A DNA stretch of 64,000 nucleotides from Omphiscola glabra (Eukaryota; Mollusca; Gastropoda; Lymnaeidae), in NCBI GenBank assembly GCA_964017045.1, contig OZ024802.1:33525802-33589801 (forward strand), read 5' to 3'. The number at the start of each line of letters is the position of its first letter. Position 1 is the stretch's first letter. The notes beneath the pieces are model-generated. The model worked only from the letters and a program-made list of their open reading frames with translations, did no database searches and was not told the origin of the DNA. Positions 49,953-62,095 of this stretch are shown piece after piece. The position numbers were made by a program, and so were the translations under genes.

Positions 49953-51294
49953 GGGCTACGTTCAAACTTTTGTAAAACAGAGTAGCTTGCCCTTGGTTGC
50001 CGCCTACTTTTACCACTTTGGATTGGTTCCAAAATCATGTTTGTTGTTTCTAAACTCGATTCCAGTAAGTTAAGTAGGGCTCATTAAAACAGAACCAATA
50101 ATATCGTTTTTAAAATAAAATGTATACTTTTACTCTGTAGAATTTATTTCAACTCACGGTAACGTCATCCGATCCATATTTACTCAGCCAAACCATGACA
50201 ACAACAAATGCTATGAAAGCGGAAAGGATATTCACGTACCCAGTAGACTCTTTTGACCCCGAAAATTACAACGTTTTTTTTTGTCGTGAATGTACCATGA
50301 TATGGTTGTCGTAACGGGCTCGAAGACATACAAAGAGCAATATTGGCTTCGATTCCAGAATAAAGATGAACAAAACCAAATATCCGCCATTTTTCTTCCG
50401 GCTATTTTTATATCATTGACATTTATTTTAAAAAAAAAAGAAGACAATGAAAGAAAATAAACAGCGAATAGGTTTCTAATGTTGCAGTAATCTAATACTA
50501 ATATGGTAAACATGTGGGAAATTTAAATAAAAATTGATTTAATTCGTTTGTTTTTTCCGGATTTTTTTTGTTGAGGTGTTTATGTTTTTACATTGAGCTG
50601 GACAGAAATATGACGTAATTGGATTTATTATATATATATAAATATTGGGGGGGGGCATGTAGGGGGCCCTTGTGGGGGAAAGGGGGTGTAAGTACACATG
50701 TGCCGCCCGGCGTAATACAAACTGATTACACCCCACGATTACACCCCACGATTACATCCCACGATTACTAATGTATCTTTTGAAACCTTATTTTGGAACT
50801 TTGCTTTTCTGAAGTAATGCTGATATATATTTATAGAACAGAGGAATTTCCCAAACAGGAGATTGAACACGGTTCTATCCAACAAACCGCTTACGTACAA
50901 AACAACGTTTGCTTACTGATTTATGTGTTTGTGTGAGCGTGTGTGTGTGGGGGTGGTGTGTGACCTCCAAACGGGCACACATCCTGTTTAACTCATCGGA
51001 AAGGGGGAAATTTCGTAACTACGTTTTTAAAAAAAATGTTGGTAAGGACTTTGTTAGAACAGGTGTCAGGAGAGGGTGACGCCTTTTGGTTATGAGGAAT
51101 AGATACGCCTATGAAAGTATGGAGAAGATTTGTCACATTTGAGCACATGTTTCAAACTCAAGTTATTTTTCATCACGACTAACACAGAATTAGGCCGACG
51201 ACTCCACCAAGAAAGTAACAATATTTCAAACCCATCGCTGCCAACATCAAAGCTCTTTGATGTGACCGCCGCACGAGTTTATCATGTTTGCAAC
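49953..51294. other. Unique sequence
   Basis: No gene was seen. cgattacaccccacgattac is a three-unit short repeat near 50730-50767, and G-rich tracts occur at about 50646-50690. Confidence 0.45.
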
Positions 51295-51517
51295 GGTAAC
51301 CAGACAAAACGACAAGTGACAAAACGACAAGGTGACAAAACGACAAGTGACAAAACGACAAGGTGACAAAACGACAAGTGACAAAACGACAAAGTGACAA
51401 AATGACAAGGTTTGAGGTTAGTGTTAGGGTTATTCTGATAATCCAATACCGTGTTTCCCCAACTATAAGGCATGTTAAATATAAAAAAAAGTTGACCATA
51501 CTTTATTGTATGCTAGG

Positions 51518-52010
51518 CAGTGGTTCCCAACCTTTTTTGTGCCATGCCCCACCTAAGCCAGTGTTGCCCAACCTTTTTTGTGCCATGCCCCACCTAAGCC
51601 AGTGTTGCCCAACCTTTTTGTGCCATGCCCCACCTAAGCCAGTGTTTACCAACCTTTTTTGTGCCATGCCCCACCTAAGCCAGTGTTGCCCAACCTATTT
51701 CGTGCCATGCCCCACCTAAACCAGTGTTGCCCAACCTTTTTTGTGCCATGCCCCACCTAAGCCAGTGTTGCCCAACCTTTTTTGTGCCATGTCCCACCTA
51801 AGCCAGTGTTGCCCAACCTTTTTTGTGCCATGCCCCACCTAAGCCAGTGTTGCCCAACATTTTTTGTGCCATGCCCCACCTAAGCCAGTGTTGCCCAACC
51901 TTTTTTGTGCCATGCCCCACCTAAGCCAGTGTTGCCCAACCTTTTTTGTGCCATGCCCCACCTAAGCCAGTGTTGCCCAACCTTTTTTGTGCCATGCCCC
52001 ACCTAAGCCT
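51518..52010 (+). repeat. 41-bp minisatellite made of a hAT terminal repeat, about 12 units
   Basis: The unit is cagtgttgcccaacctttt followed by tttgtgccatgccccaccta. Each unit contains the whole terminal inverted repeat plus subterminal bases. Confidence 0.95.
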
Positions 52011-52341
52011 TTCTAAAATTCTTTGCCGCCATGTAACATATACATAATTTGTAATATTAAAAAATACGGTTGTTCACTGAAGAAGCTTTAATGATAGGTT
52101 TTAGGAAGAAATCACTAGGAAAATGGTGAGGAAACATAGTAAGTAAATTTTCAAAACATATATGGAGAACTGACATTCAAGTATGAAATAATTTTAATGA
52201 AATATTTTTCTATATTATTTTAATTATTAGTAATAATTTATTGTTTAACTTTGGTGAGATGTTTGTGTTTTCAAGTTCTAGATAGCTCATTTTTTAATTG
52301 CCTTCCCCCGTGGGGCGTGGGCCCCACTTTGGGAAACACCG
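51518..52341 (+). mobile_element. hAT-type MITE with amplified 5' end
   Basis: It starts cagtggttcccaacc and ends, inverted, with tttgggaaacaccg, as in hAT non-autonomous elements. Flanks atgctagg / atgtaagg match at 6 of 8 positions. The first ~41 bases of the element are tandemly repeated about 12 times before the AT-rich interior. Confidence 0.82.
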
Positions 52342-52535
52342 ATGTAAGGCATTAAGATTTGTCGTTTTGTCACCTTGTCGTTTTGTCACCTTGTCGTTTT
52401 GTCACCTTGTCGTTTTGTCGCCTTGTCGTTTTGTCACCTTGTCGTTTTGTCACCTTGTCGTTTTGTCACTTGTCGTTTTATCACTTGTCGTTTTGTCACT
52501 TGTCGTTTTGTCTTTTGTCGTTTTGTCTGGTTACC

Positions 52536-52671
52536 CCCCAAACCATATAAATATTTTCGTTGTTACTTCATAACTGTAGAGTATATGTGTTTTCCGAAGG
52601 TCTTAGGCGACCCCTGTGAAAGGGTTGTTCGACCTCCAAAGGGGTCTCGACCCACAGGTTGAGAACCGCTG
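52536..52671 (+). mobile_element. 3' part of a hAT-like MITE (ggttgagaaccgctg end)
   Basis: It aligns with 54226-54355: attttcgttg...actt, cgaaggtcttaggcgacccc, and end caggttgagaaccgctg. The 5' half is not present next to it. Confidence 0.8.
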
Positions 52672-52779
52672 TCTTATACATTAGTACATGCCATGACACT
52701 ACAGGACGTTCTTTACTACAGAAATAAAACTAAAGCTGGGAACATCTAACTGACAGCTGGCGTTCCACACCACCCACTC

Positions 52780-53500
52780 TTCCCCCACCCACCCTGCTCC
52801 CTTTCACACAACCCATCCTTCCACCCAACCATCTACCTTTCCACCACCCACCCTTCCACCCAATCCTTTATCCTTTCATCCACCCTTCCATCCACCCTTC
52901 CATCCACCCTTCCATCCACTTATTCACCCTTCCATCCATCGGACCATCAACTCATCCTCACGCTTCCACCCACCCTTCCATCCACTCATTCACCCTTTCA
53001 TCCACTCTTTCATCCACCCGTTCATCCACCCTTCCATTCACACATCCATCCACGCGTTCACCCTTCCACCCACCCTTCCATCCACTCATCCACGCTCTCA
53101 TCCACCCTTTCATCCACCCTTCCACCCACACATCCATCCACTCATTCACCATTCGTTTATGCTCCCTTCCATTTACTCATCCACCCTTTCATCCACCCAA
53201 CCACACTTCCATCCAAACATCCATCCACGCGTTCACCCTTCCATCCACTGTTCCATCCACTCCTCCACCCTTCAATCCATTATTTCACCGTTCCATCCAC
53301 CCTTCCATTTACTCATCCACCCTTTCATCCACCCAACCACACTTCCATCCAAACATCCATCCACGCGTTCACCCTTCCATCCACTGTACCATCCACTCCT
53401 CCACCCTTCCATCCACTGTTCCATCCACTCCTCCACCCTTCCATCCACTCCTCCACCCTTCCATCCATTATTTCACCGTTCCATCCACACTTCCATCCAC
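52780..53500. repeat. 12-bp-based catccaccctt array, about 60 units
   Basis: Degenerate ccttccatccac / ctcatccaccct units occur. A ~130-bp block (ttactcatccaccctttcat ... aaacatccatccacgcgttc) occurs twice, at about 53173 and 53310. Confidence 0.93.
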
Positions 53501-53623
53501 GCTAATGCTATTTTGTATCAAAGAAATGTTTACTCAAAAATTTTAATTAAAGTTAGGCACTTAAAGCTAGAAAAATGTGAATAGGGTTTGAAAAGGCCCG
53601 ATAAGCCCAAAGCCCAGATGTCC

Positions 53624-53700
53624 ATTGCCCATTTGTCCAATGCCCATTTGTCCAATGCCCATTTGTCCAATGCCCAGTTGTCCAATGCCCATTTGTCCAA
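53624..53700. repeat. 15-bp minisatellite, 5 units
   Basis: The unit is ccaatgcccatttgt. Confidence 0.95.
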
Positions 53701-54195
53701 ATCCCAAATGCCAAGTGCAGGGCAATTCACGTTGTCGTTTGCCAGTTAACACTACATACCCAGCGCCAAGCACCATACAACCGATTCATTACAAAATAGA
53801 CCAAAACCTTTGACACGCTACTGAAATACTTCGTAAACAAGGTTCGTGTGTGGGTGGGGTGTTGGGGGTGGTGGAATCCCCCAACCTCCTATCTGAAGCG
53901 TTCCAGGATCTAACCGGACTGTGCGCATATTTTGTTCCGAATTTTCCGATCAACTGAATGCAACCTTCACGTTTCAAGACCAAAGTTCACGGCCTTCATG
54001 AACTCAAAGCGCTGTTTCTATTTATAGCGTTGGACACGTGTCACCAAGCGCCATTTTGAATTTATTAATTTTTTTTTCCTAGTTCACGTGACTAGTTGTT
54101 TTTAAAGTCTTGACATCCAAGGGTGACTTATTTTAACATGTGACCTGAGGCAACCAAACAACTGCAAGTGGCTTTCCCCGGCCCACACCCTAGCA
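53701..54195. other. Unique sequence
   Basis: Nothing was recognised. Confidence 0.5.
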
Positions 54196-54355
54196 CACTG
54201 GTTCTCAGCCTTCCTCATGTTGTGGTGACCCCCAACCATAAAATAATTTTCGTTGCTACTTTATAAATATGTTTTATCCGAGGGTCTTAAGCGACCCCTG
54301 AGTAAGGGTCGTTCGACCCACAAAGGGGTTTCAATCTACAGGTTGAGAACCGCTG
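54196..54355 (+). mobile_element. hAT-like MITE with cactggttctcag ends
   Basis: The left end cactggttctcagcc is matched by the inverted right end ggttgagaaccgctg (12 of 15). The interior has gcgacccctgagtaagggtc. There is no clear 8-bp target duplication. Confidence 0.8.
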
Positions 54356-54631
54356 CTCTTATACAAGACTAATCACTAAGCAAGGTGCAAGAATATATTT
54401 ATGTCTAACAAGACGAAAGGCCGGGTAAAAAGAAAATAATTAAAAGATCTTATTCTAAAACATTTTTTTAGATAAACATATTCAGTTTGACTTGCCTGAT
54501 GCCTGGATGTCATGGTGACCCAAATATTCATTATGCCGAAATCAGGGGCGAATTTACTGAACACAATTTTCCAAAATTAAAAGGGACATCTGTAAGTGTA
54601 ATCGATAGATAAACAGGGGATTGGCAATTAA

Positions 54632-55475
54632 TGTCCCCATTATAATGATAGATGTAGCCATGTAAATGTCCCCATAACATGATAGATGTAGCCATGTAAA
54701 TGTCCCCATAACATGATAGATATAGCCATGTAAATGTCCCCATAACATGATAGATGTAGCCATGTAAATGTCCCCATAACATGATAGATGTAGCCATGTA
54801 AATGTCCCCATAATACTGATAGATGTAGCCATGTAAATGTCCCCATAACATGATAGATGTAGCCATGTAAATGTCCCCATAACATGATAGATATAGCCAT
54901 GTAAATGTCCCCATAACATGATAGATGTAGCCATGTAAATGTCCCCATAACATGATAGATGTAGCCATGTAAATGTCCCCATAATACTGATAGATGTAGC
55001 CATGTAAATGTCCCCATAACATGATAGATGTAGCCATGTAAATGTCCCCATAACATGATAGATATAGCCATGTAAATGTCTCCATAACATGATAGATGTA
55101 GCCATGTAAATGTCCCCATAATACTGATAGATGTAGCCATGTAAATGTCCCCATAATATTAATAGATGTAGCCATGTAAATGTCCCCATTATACTGATAG
55201 ATATAGCCATGTAAATGTCCCCATTATACTGATATATTTAGCCATGTAAATGTCCCCAAAATACTGATAGATGTAGCCATGTAAATGTCCCCAAAATACT
55301 GATAGATGTAGCCATGTAAATGTCCCCAAAATACTGATAGATGTAGCCATGTAAATGTCCCCAAAATACTGATAGATGTAGCCATGTAAATGTCCCCATA
55401 ACATGATAGATGTAGCCATGTACATGTCCCCATAACATGATAGATGTAGCCATGTACATGTCCCCATAACACTGA
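54632..55475. repeat. 34-bp minisatellite, about 25 units
   Basis: The core is gatagatgtagccatgtaaa followed by tgtccccataacat. acat, atact and aaatact variants define sub-blocks, and a 170-bp block (5 units) recurs at about 54650, 54835 and 55010. Minus-strand frames up to 218 codons (GDIYMATSIMLW) are artefacts. Confidence 0.97.
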
Positions 55476-55789
55476 TGTCCTATATTGTTTGAAATGTAGC
55501 CCATTATTCCACGTCTCGTTGCCCCATATTTTAATAAATGTAGCCCAATATTCCATGTCACGTTGCCCCTCATATTGTATGGCATGTAGCTCATTATGGC
55601 ATCTAGCCTCGTATTCCATGTCAAGTTGCCCTATGATAAATGCCATGCAGTCGTGTTTGTACTGAGTACGAAGTGAAATGTTATCTGAGCCACACAGAGC
55701 CATTAAATCACCTGCTGTCACAGGAGGATTAGACACGGTCACGCAGTGGAAGGTAATCCCATTACCTGTGTACAACGGCTTTTTTAAAA
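55476..55789. repeat. Diverged ~45-bp repeat, then unique sequence
   Basis: Loose units gtagcccattattccacgtc / cgttgcccc occur three or four times to about 55635. The rest is unique. Confidence 0.6.
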
Positions 55790-56050
55790 ACCTGGATAGA
55801 CCTCTACCTACCTGTGTACAACACCTATTTTACCTGTATAGACCTCTACCTACCTGTGTACAATATCTATTTTACCTGTATAGACCTCTACCCATCTGTG
55901 TACATCTATTTTACCTAGATAGCACCATCCATATATGTGTACATCATCTATTGTACCTGGATTCTACTCTAACTTGTGTACAGCATCTCTCTTACCTGGA
56001 CATCACTCTACCTACCTGTGTACAATATCTCTGATACTTGGATAGCACTC
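55790..56050. repeat. ~38-bp diverged repeat, 6-7 units
   Basis: The core is ctacctacctgtgtacaaca followed by tctattttacctggatag. Related units reappear at 56360-56560. Confidence 0.88.
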
Positions 56051-56084
56051 TACCTATATCTTTTTTTTAACCTTGATGGCACTT

Positions 56085-56335
56085 TATAACATGAGAGCAA
56101 TGTCCCTGAGACTTGGATAGCACTTTATTACATGAGTGCACTCTCCCTGAGACTTGGATAGCACTTTACTACATGAGTGCACTCTCCCTGAGACTTGGAT
56201 AGCACTTTACTACAAGAGTGCACTGTCCCTGAGACCCGGATAGCACTTTATTACATAAGTGCACTCTCCCCGAGACTTGGATAGCACTTTATTACATGAG
56301 TGCAATGTCTCTGAGACTTGGATAGTACTTTACCA
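56085..56335. repeat. 41-bp minisatellite, about 6 units
   Basis: The core is gagacttggatagcacttta followed by ttacatgagtgcactctccct. Confidence 0.95.
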
Positions 56336-56654
56336 TTTAGTGAACAAAACTCATTTACCTGGATAGGGTTTCTCTTACCTGTGTACAACATCTTTCTTAC
56401 CATTATTGTATTATACATACTTGTGTACAAAAACATATCTTGTATTTAGATTGCACTCTATCTACATATGTACACATTTTTTAACCTGGATAGCACTCTA
56501 CCTACCAGTGTACAAATTCTCTTCTGATATCTGGGTAGCACTTTCTACCTGTGTACAACATGTACAAGTAAGGGAGGTCCCACGACACGGGGTTCCCTGG
56601 GGGCCGGTCCATAAGAGCTACGGCTCGGGTCGCCGATGTCATCCCATTTGTAAT

Positions 56655-56822
56655 ATTTACAACATGTGTACAACATCTCTATTGTACATTTACAACACGT
56701 GAACAACATCTCTATTGTACATTTACAACATGTGTACAACATCTCTATTGTACATTTACAACATGTGAACAACATCTCTATTGTACATTTACAACATGTG
56801 TACAACATTTATTTTGTTCATT
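56655..56822. repeat. 33-bp minisatellite, 5 units
   Basis: The core is acaacatctctattgtacat followed by ttacaacatgtgt. Confidence 0.96.
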
Positions 56823-57055
56823 TACCAGGATGGTTATTGAGACCTCATGGTCAGGGTCTGTGATGTAGCTGGGGTTAGTGGCCCCTGGGGCGGGCCGTCC
56901 CCTTCTACGAGAAAAAAATCTGCAATTGGTCGAAAATACCGCCCAAACCCCAACATAAAGAAAAAAGTGCCGAGGGCCGGAAACGCCCCTGGTGATGGTC
57001 TGGTGTAGCACGCAAACAATACTTAAATGTCTTGTTTACATTTGGCACCAAGTCA

Positions 57056-57515
57056 AAGCATTCTAGCCACACTTAAAGCTAGTTTATAATGTGCATTCTA
57101 GTCACACTTAAAGCTAGTTTATAATGTGCATTCTAGCCACACTTAAAGCTAGTTTATAATGTGCATTCTAGTCACACTTAAAGCTAGTTTATAATGTGCA
57201 TTCTAGTCACACTTTAAAGCTGGTTTATAATGTGCATTCTAGTCACACTTTAAGCTAGTTTATAATGTGCATTCTAGTCACACTTAAAGCTAGTTTATAA
57301 TGTGCATTCTAGTCACACTTTAAAGCTAGTTTATAATGTGCATTCTAGCCACACTTAAAGCTAGTTTATAATGTGCATTCTAGTCACACTTTAAAGCTGG
57401 TTTATAATGTGCATTCTAGTCACACTTTAAAGCTGGTTTATAATGTGCATTCTAGTCACACTTTAAGCTAGTTTATAATGTGCATTCTAGTCACACTTAA
57501 AGCTAGTTTATAATG
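57056..57515. repeat. 35-bp minisatellite, 13 units
   Basis: The core is cattctagtcacacttaaag followed by ctagtttataatgtg. It is followed by an 18-G run at about 57557. Confidence 0.97.
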
Positions 57516-57639
57516 AGCTATAAATAATGTGTATGTGTGGGAGTACGGGATGGGGCGGGGGGGGGGGGGGGGGGCTCATTAATCTCTGAGAACAAAAAAA
57601 AAAGTTGATCAAAAGTAAGAGGAACATTTGACTGACATT

Positions 57640-58005
57640 ATCAAAATTGTCACACTAGGCTGTACAAAACATACATTGTCATACTAGGCTGTACAAAACA
57701 TACATTGTCATACTAGGCTGTACAAAACATACATTGTCATACTAGGCTGTACAAAACATACATTGTCATACTAGGCTGTAAAAAACATACATCGTCATAC
57801 TAGGCTGTACAAAACAAATATTGTCATACTAGGCTGTACAAAACATACATTGTCATACTAGGCTGTACAAAACAAACATTTTCATACTAGGCTGTACAAA
57901 ACATACATTGTCATACTAGGCTGTAAAAAACATACATCGTCATACTAGGCTGTACAAAACAAATATTGTCATACTAGGCTGTACAAAACAAACATTGCCA
58001 ACAGA
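57640..58005. repeat. 29-bp minisatellite, about 12 units
   Basis: The core is tgtcatactaggctgtacaa followed by aacatacat. A five-unit block is repeated (57770-57830 and 57915-57975). Confidence 0.96.
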
Positions 58006-58240
58006 AATTAAAATTGCAAACCATGTCACACAAAGTTAATAAAACAAAAATGGTCACACTCGACTTAACATGACAAGAGTTGTCACAAAGAAAGTTAATA
58101 AAGCAAAAATTGTCAAAATGGACTTATTTTGTCAAATGTTGCCACAATAAACTTCACATGTCAAAGGTTGTCACTATAAAGTTAACATGTCAAACGTTGT
58201 CACAATAGACTTATACTGTGAAAAGTTATCACAATAGATT
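58006..58240. repeat. Diverged gttgtcacaataga repeat
   Basis: About six imperfect 35-40-bp units occur with acatgtcaaaggttgtcac. They decay into unique sequence. Confidence 0.75.
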
Positions 58241-58321
58241 TTACATGTCTTGCAGTCAAACGTTTTCAACAGTCATGTCACATCACTATCACCTTGGACT
58301 CGTGCTCCATTTGATCACATT

Positions 58322-58477
58322 GTCATATGCTACAATAGTTTATGCTACAATAGTTTATGCTACAATAGTTTATGCTACAATAGTTTATGCTATAATAGTT
58401 TATGCTACAATAGTTTATGCTACAATAGTTTATGCTACAATAGTTTATGCTACAATAGTTTATGCTACAATAGTTGA
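58322..58477. repeat. 15-bp minisatellite, 10 units
   Basis: The unit is tatgctacaatagtt, next to but different from the 15-bp satellite that follows. Confidence 0.97.
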
Positions 58478-58554
58478 TGAACACATTGTTTCACGTCATT
58501 TAGCTATCAAACATCGACACAACACACATCTCTATACAACACTGGCTACATAAG

Positions 58555-61500
58555 GGCTGAGCAGATAGTAGCTGATTAGATAGTGGCTGATTTGATAGTG
58601 GTTGATTAGATAGTAGCTGATTTGATAGTGGTTGATTATATAGTAGCTGATTAGATAGTGGCTGATTTGATAGTGGTTGATTATATAGTAGCTGATTAGA
58701 TAGTGGCTGATTTGATAGTGGTTGATTATATAGTAGCTGATTAGATAGTGGCTGATTTGATAGTGGTTGATTATATAGTAGCTGATTAGATAGTGGCTGA
58801 TTTGATAGTGGTTGATTAGATAGTAGCTGATTTGATAGTGGTTGATTATATAGTAGCTGATTAGATAGTGGCTGATTTGATAGTGGTTGATTAGATAGTA
58901 GCTGATTAGATAGTGGCTGATATGATAGTAGCTGATTTGATAGTGGTTGATTATATAGTAGCTGATTAGATAGTGGCTGATTTGATAGTAGCTGATTAGA
59001 TAGTGGCTGATATGATAGTAGCTGATATGATAGTAGCTGATTTGATAGTAGCTGATTTGATAGTAGCTGATATGATAGTAGCTGATATGATAGTAGCTGA
59101 TATGATAGTAGCTGATATGATAGTAGCTGATATGATAGTAGCTGATATGATAGTAGCTGATTTGATAGTAGCTGATTAGATAGTAGCTGATTAGATAGTA
59201 GCTGATATGATAGTAGCTGATATGATAGTAGCTGATTTGATAGTACCTGATTAGATAGTAGCTGATATGATAGTAGCTGATTAGATAGTAGCTGATTAGA
59301 TAGTAGCTGATTAGATAGTGGCTGATATGATAGTAGCTGATTAGATAGTGGCTGATATGATAGTAGCTGATATGATAGTAGCTGATATGATAGTAGCTGA
59401 TATGATAGTAGCTGATATGATAGTAGCTGATATGATAGTAGCTGATTTGATAGTAGCTGATTAGATAGTAGCTGATTAGATAGTAGCTGATATGATAGTA
59501 GCTGATATGATAGTAGCTGATATGATAGTAGCTGATATGATAGTAGCTGATATGATAGTAGCTGATATGATAGTAGCTGATTTGATAGTAGCTGATTAGA
59601 TAGTAGCTGATTAGATAGTAGCTGATATGATAGTAGCTGATATGATAGTAGCTGATTTGATAGTACCTGATTAGATAGTAGCTGATATGATAGTAGCTGA
59701 TTAGATAGTAGCTGATTAGATAGTAGCTGATATGATAGTAGCTGATATGATAGTAGCTGATTAGATAGTAGCTGATTAGATAGTAGCTGATTAGATAGTG
59801 GCTGATATGATAGTAGCTGATATGATAGTAGCTGATATGATAGTAGCTGATTAGATAGTGGCTGATATGATAGTAGCTGATTAGATAGTGGCTGATATGA
59901 TAGTAGCTGATTAGATAGTAGCTGATTAGATAGTAGCTGATATGATAGTAGCTGATATGATAGTAGCTGATTAGATAGTGGCTGATATGATAGTAGCTGA
60001 TATGATAGTAGCTGATATGATAGTAGCTGATTAGATAGTGGCTGATATGATAGTAGCTGATTAGATAGTGGCTGATATGATAGTAGCTGATTAGATAGTA
60101 GCTGATTAGATAGTAGCTGATATGATAGTAGCTGATATGAAAGTAGCTGATATGATAGTAGCTGATATGATAGTAGCTGATATGATAGTAGCTGATTAGA
60201 TAGTAGCTGATTAGATAGTAGCTGATTAGATAGTAGCTGATTAGATAGTAGCTGATTAGATAGTAGCTGATATGATAGTAGCTGATATGAAAGTAGCTGA
60301 TATGATAGTAGCTGATATGATAGTAGCTGATATGATAGTAGCTGATATGATAGTAGCTGATTAGATAGTAGCTGATATGAAAGTAGCTGATATGATAGTA
60401 GCTGATATGATAGTAGCTGATATGATAGTAGCTGATATGATAGTACCTGATTAGATAGTAGCTGATATGATAGTAGCTGATATGATAGTAGCTGATATGA
60501 TAGTAGCTGATATGATAGTAGCTGATATGATAGTAGCTGATATGATAGTAGCTGATATGATAGTAGCTGATATGATAGTAGCTGATATGATAGTAGCTGA
60601 TATGATAGTAGCTGATATGATAGTAGCTGATATGATAGTAGCTGATTAGATAGTAGCTGATATGATAGTAGCTGATATGATAGTAGCTGATATGATAGTA
60701 GCTGATATGATAGTAGCTGATATGATAGTAGCTGATATGATAGTAGCTGATATGATAGTAGCTGATATGATAGTAGCTGATTAGATAGTAGCTGATATGA
60801 TAGTAGCTGATATGATAGTAGCTGATATGATAGTAGCTGATATGATAGTAGCTGATATGATAGTAGCTGATTAGATAGTAGCTGATATGATAGTAGCTGA
60901 TATGATAGTAGCTGATTAGATAGTAGCTGATTAGATAGTAGCTGATATGATAGTAGCTGATATGATAGTAGCTGATTAGATAGTAGCTGATATGATAGTA
61001 GCTGATTAGATAGTAGCTGATATGATAGTAGCTGATATGATAGTAGCTGATATGATAGTAGCTGATATGATAGTAGCTGATATGATAGTAGCTGATATGA
61101 TAGTAGCTGATATGATAGTAGCTGATATGATAGTAGCTGATATGATAGTAGCTGATATGATAGTAGCTGATATGATAGTAGCTGATATGATAGTAGCTGA
61201 TATGATAGTAGCTGATATGATAGTAGCTGATATGATAGTAGCTGATTAGATAGTAGCTGATATGATAGTAGCTGATATGATAGTAGCTGATTAGATAGTA
61301 GCTGATTAGATAGTGGCTGATTTGATAGTGGTTGATTAGATAGTAGCTGATTAGATAGTGGCTGATATGATAGTAGCTGATTTGATAGTGGTTGATTATA
61401 TAGTAGCTGATTAGATAGTGGCTGATTTGATAGTAGCTGATTAGATAGTAGCTGATATGATAGTAGCTGATATGATAGTAGCTGATATGATAGTAGCTGA

Positions 61501-61693
61501 TATGATAGTAGCTGATATGATAGTAGCTGATATGATAGTAGCTGATATGATAGTAGCTGATATGAAAGTAGCTGATATGATAGTAGCTGATATGATAGTA
61601 GCTGATATGATAGTAGCTGATATGATAGTAGCTGATATGATAGTAGCTGATATGATAGTAGCTGATATGATAGTAGCTGATATGATAGTAGCT
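58555..61693. repeat. 3.1-kb 15-bp satellite, about 209 units, with higher-order blocks
   Basis: The units are gatagtagctgatat, with gatta- and gattt- start variants and a tagtgg variant. Strict 15-bp phase is kept over the whole array. Blocks repeat exactly, for example 59161-59270 as 59581-59690 (420 bp, 28 units) and 59821-59940 as 60001-60120 (180 bp). Minus-strand frames of 1068 and 1061 codons (LLSYQ and ISYYH units) are open only because the period is 5 codons without stops. Confidence 0.98.
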
Positions 61694-61777
61694 GAGTGGG
61701 ATACATTTAAAAAACAATTAAACAAATTTGTAGCTGCATTTACTTGATGGAACGAAAATGTTCAAGTTCTTGTTATT

Positions 61778-61942
61778 CTAAATGACATTTACCTGTAGGT
61801 CATGACACTTACCTGTAGGTCATGGCATTTACCTGTAGTCAATACACTTTCCTGTAGGTCATGACATTTACCTGTAGGTTATGACACTTTCCTGTAGGTC
61901 ATGACAATTACCTGTATGTCATGACATTTACCTGTAGGGCAT
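61778..61942. repeat. ~20-bp repeat, 8 units
   Basis: The unit is catgacatttacctgtaggt. Confidence 0.92.
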
Positions 61943-61984
61943 GGCAAGACAAACTAAAATATTCATTGATCTGAAGGATATTTT

Positions 61985-62095
61985 GAGGATTGGGTGAGTG
62001 GGACGGCGAGAATTGGGTGAGTGGGACGGCGAGAATTGGGTGGGTGGGATGGCTAGGATGGGGTGGATGGGACGGTGAGGATGGGGTGGGTGGGG
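61985..62095. repeat. ~23-bp G-rich repeat, 4-5 units
   Basis: The core is tgggtgagtgggacggcgag. Confidence 0.9.

Larger units (their letters stand above)
51295..52535. mobile_element. Inverted-repeat element with gacaaaac arms, containing a nested hAT-like MITE
   Basis: The left arm 51295-51411 begins ggtaaccagacaaaacgaca and repeats gacaaaacgacaa(g)gt. The right arm 52358-52535 is its inverse, ending tcgttttgtctggttacc. Both arms are themselves tandem repeats of 16-18 bp. Between them lie a unique gttagggttattctg segment and the nested element 51518-52341. Confidence 0.75.

Noticed and set aside
58500..61717. Two minus-strand frames of more than 1000 codons
   Set aside because: They are overlapping frames of the same 15-bp satellite with a period of exactly five codons and no stop; low complexity, no domain, no splice or promoter context.
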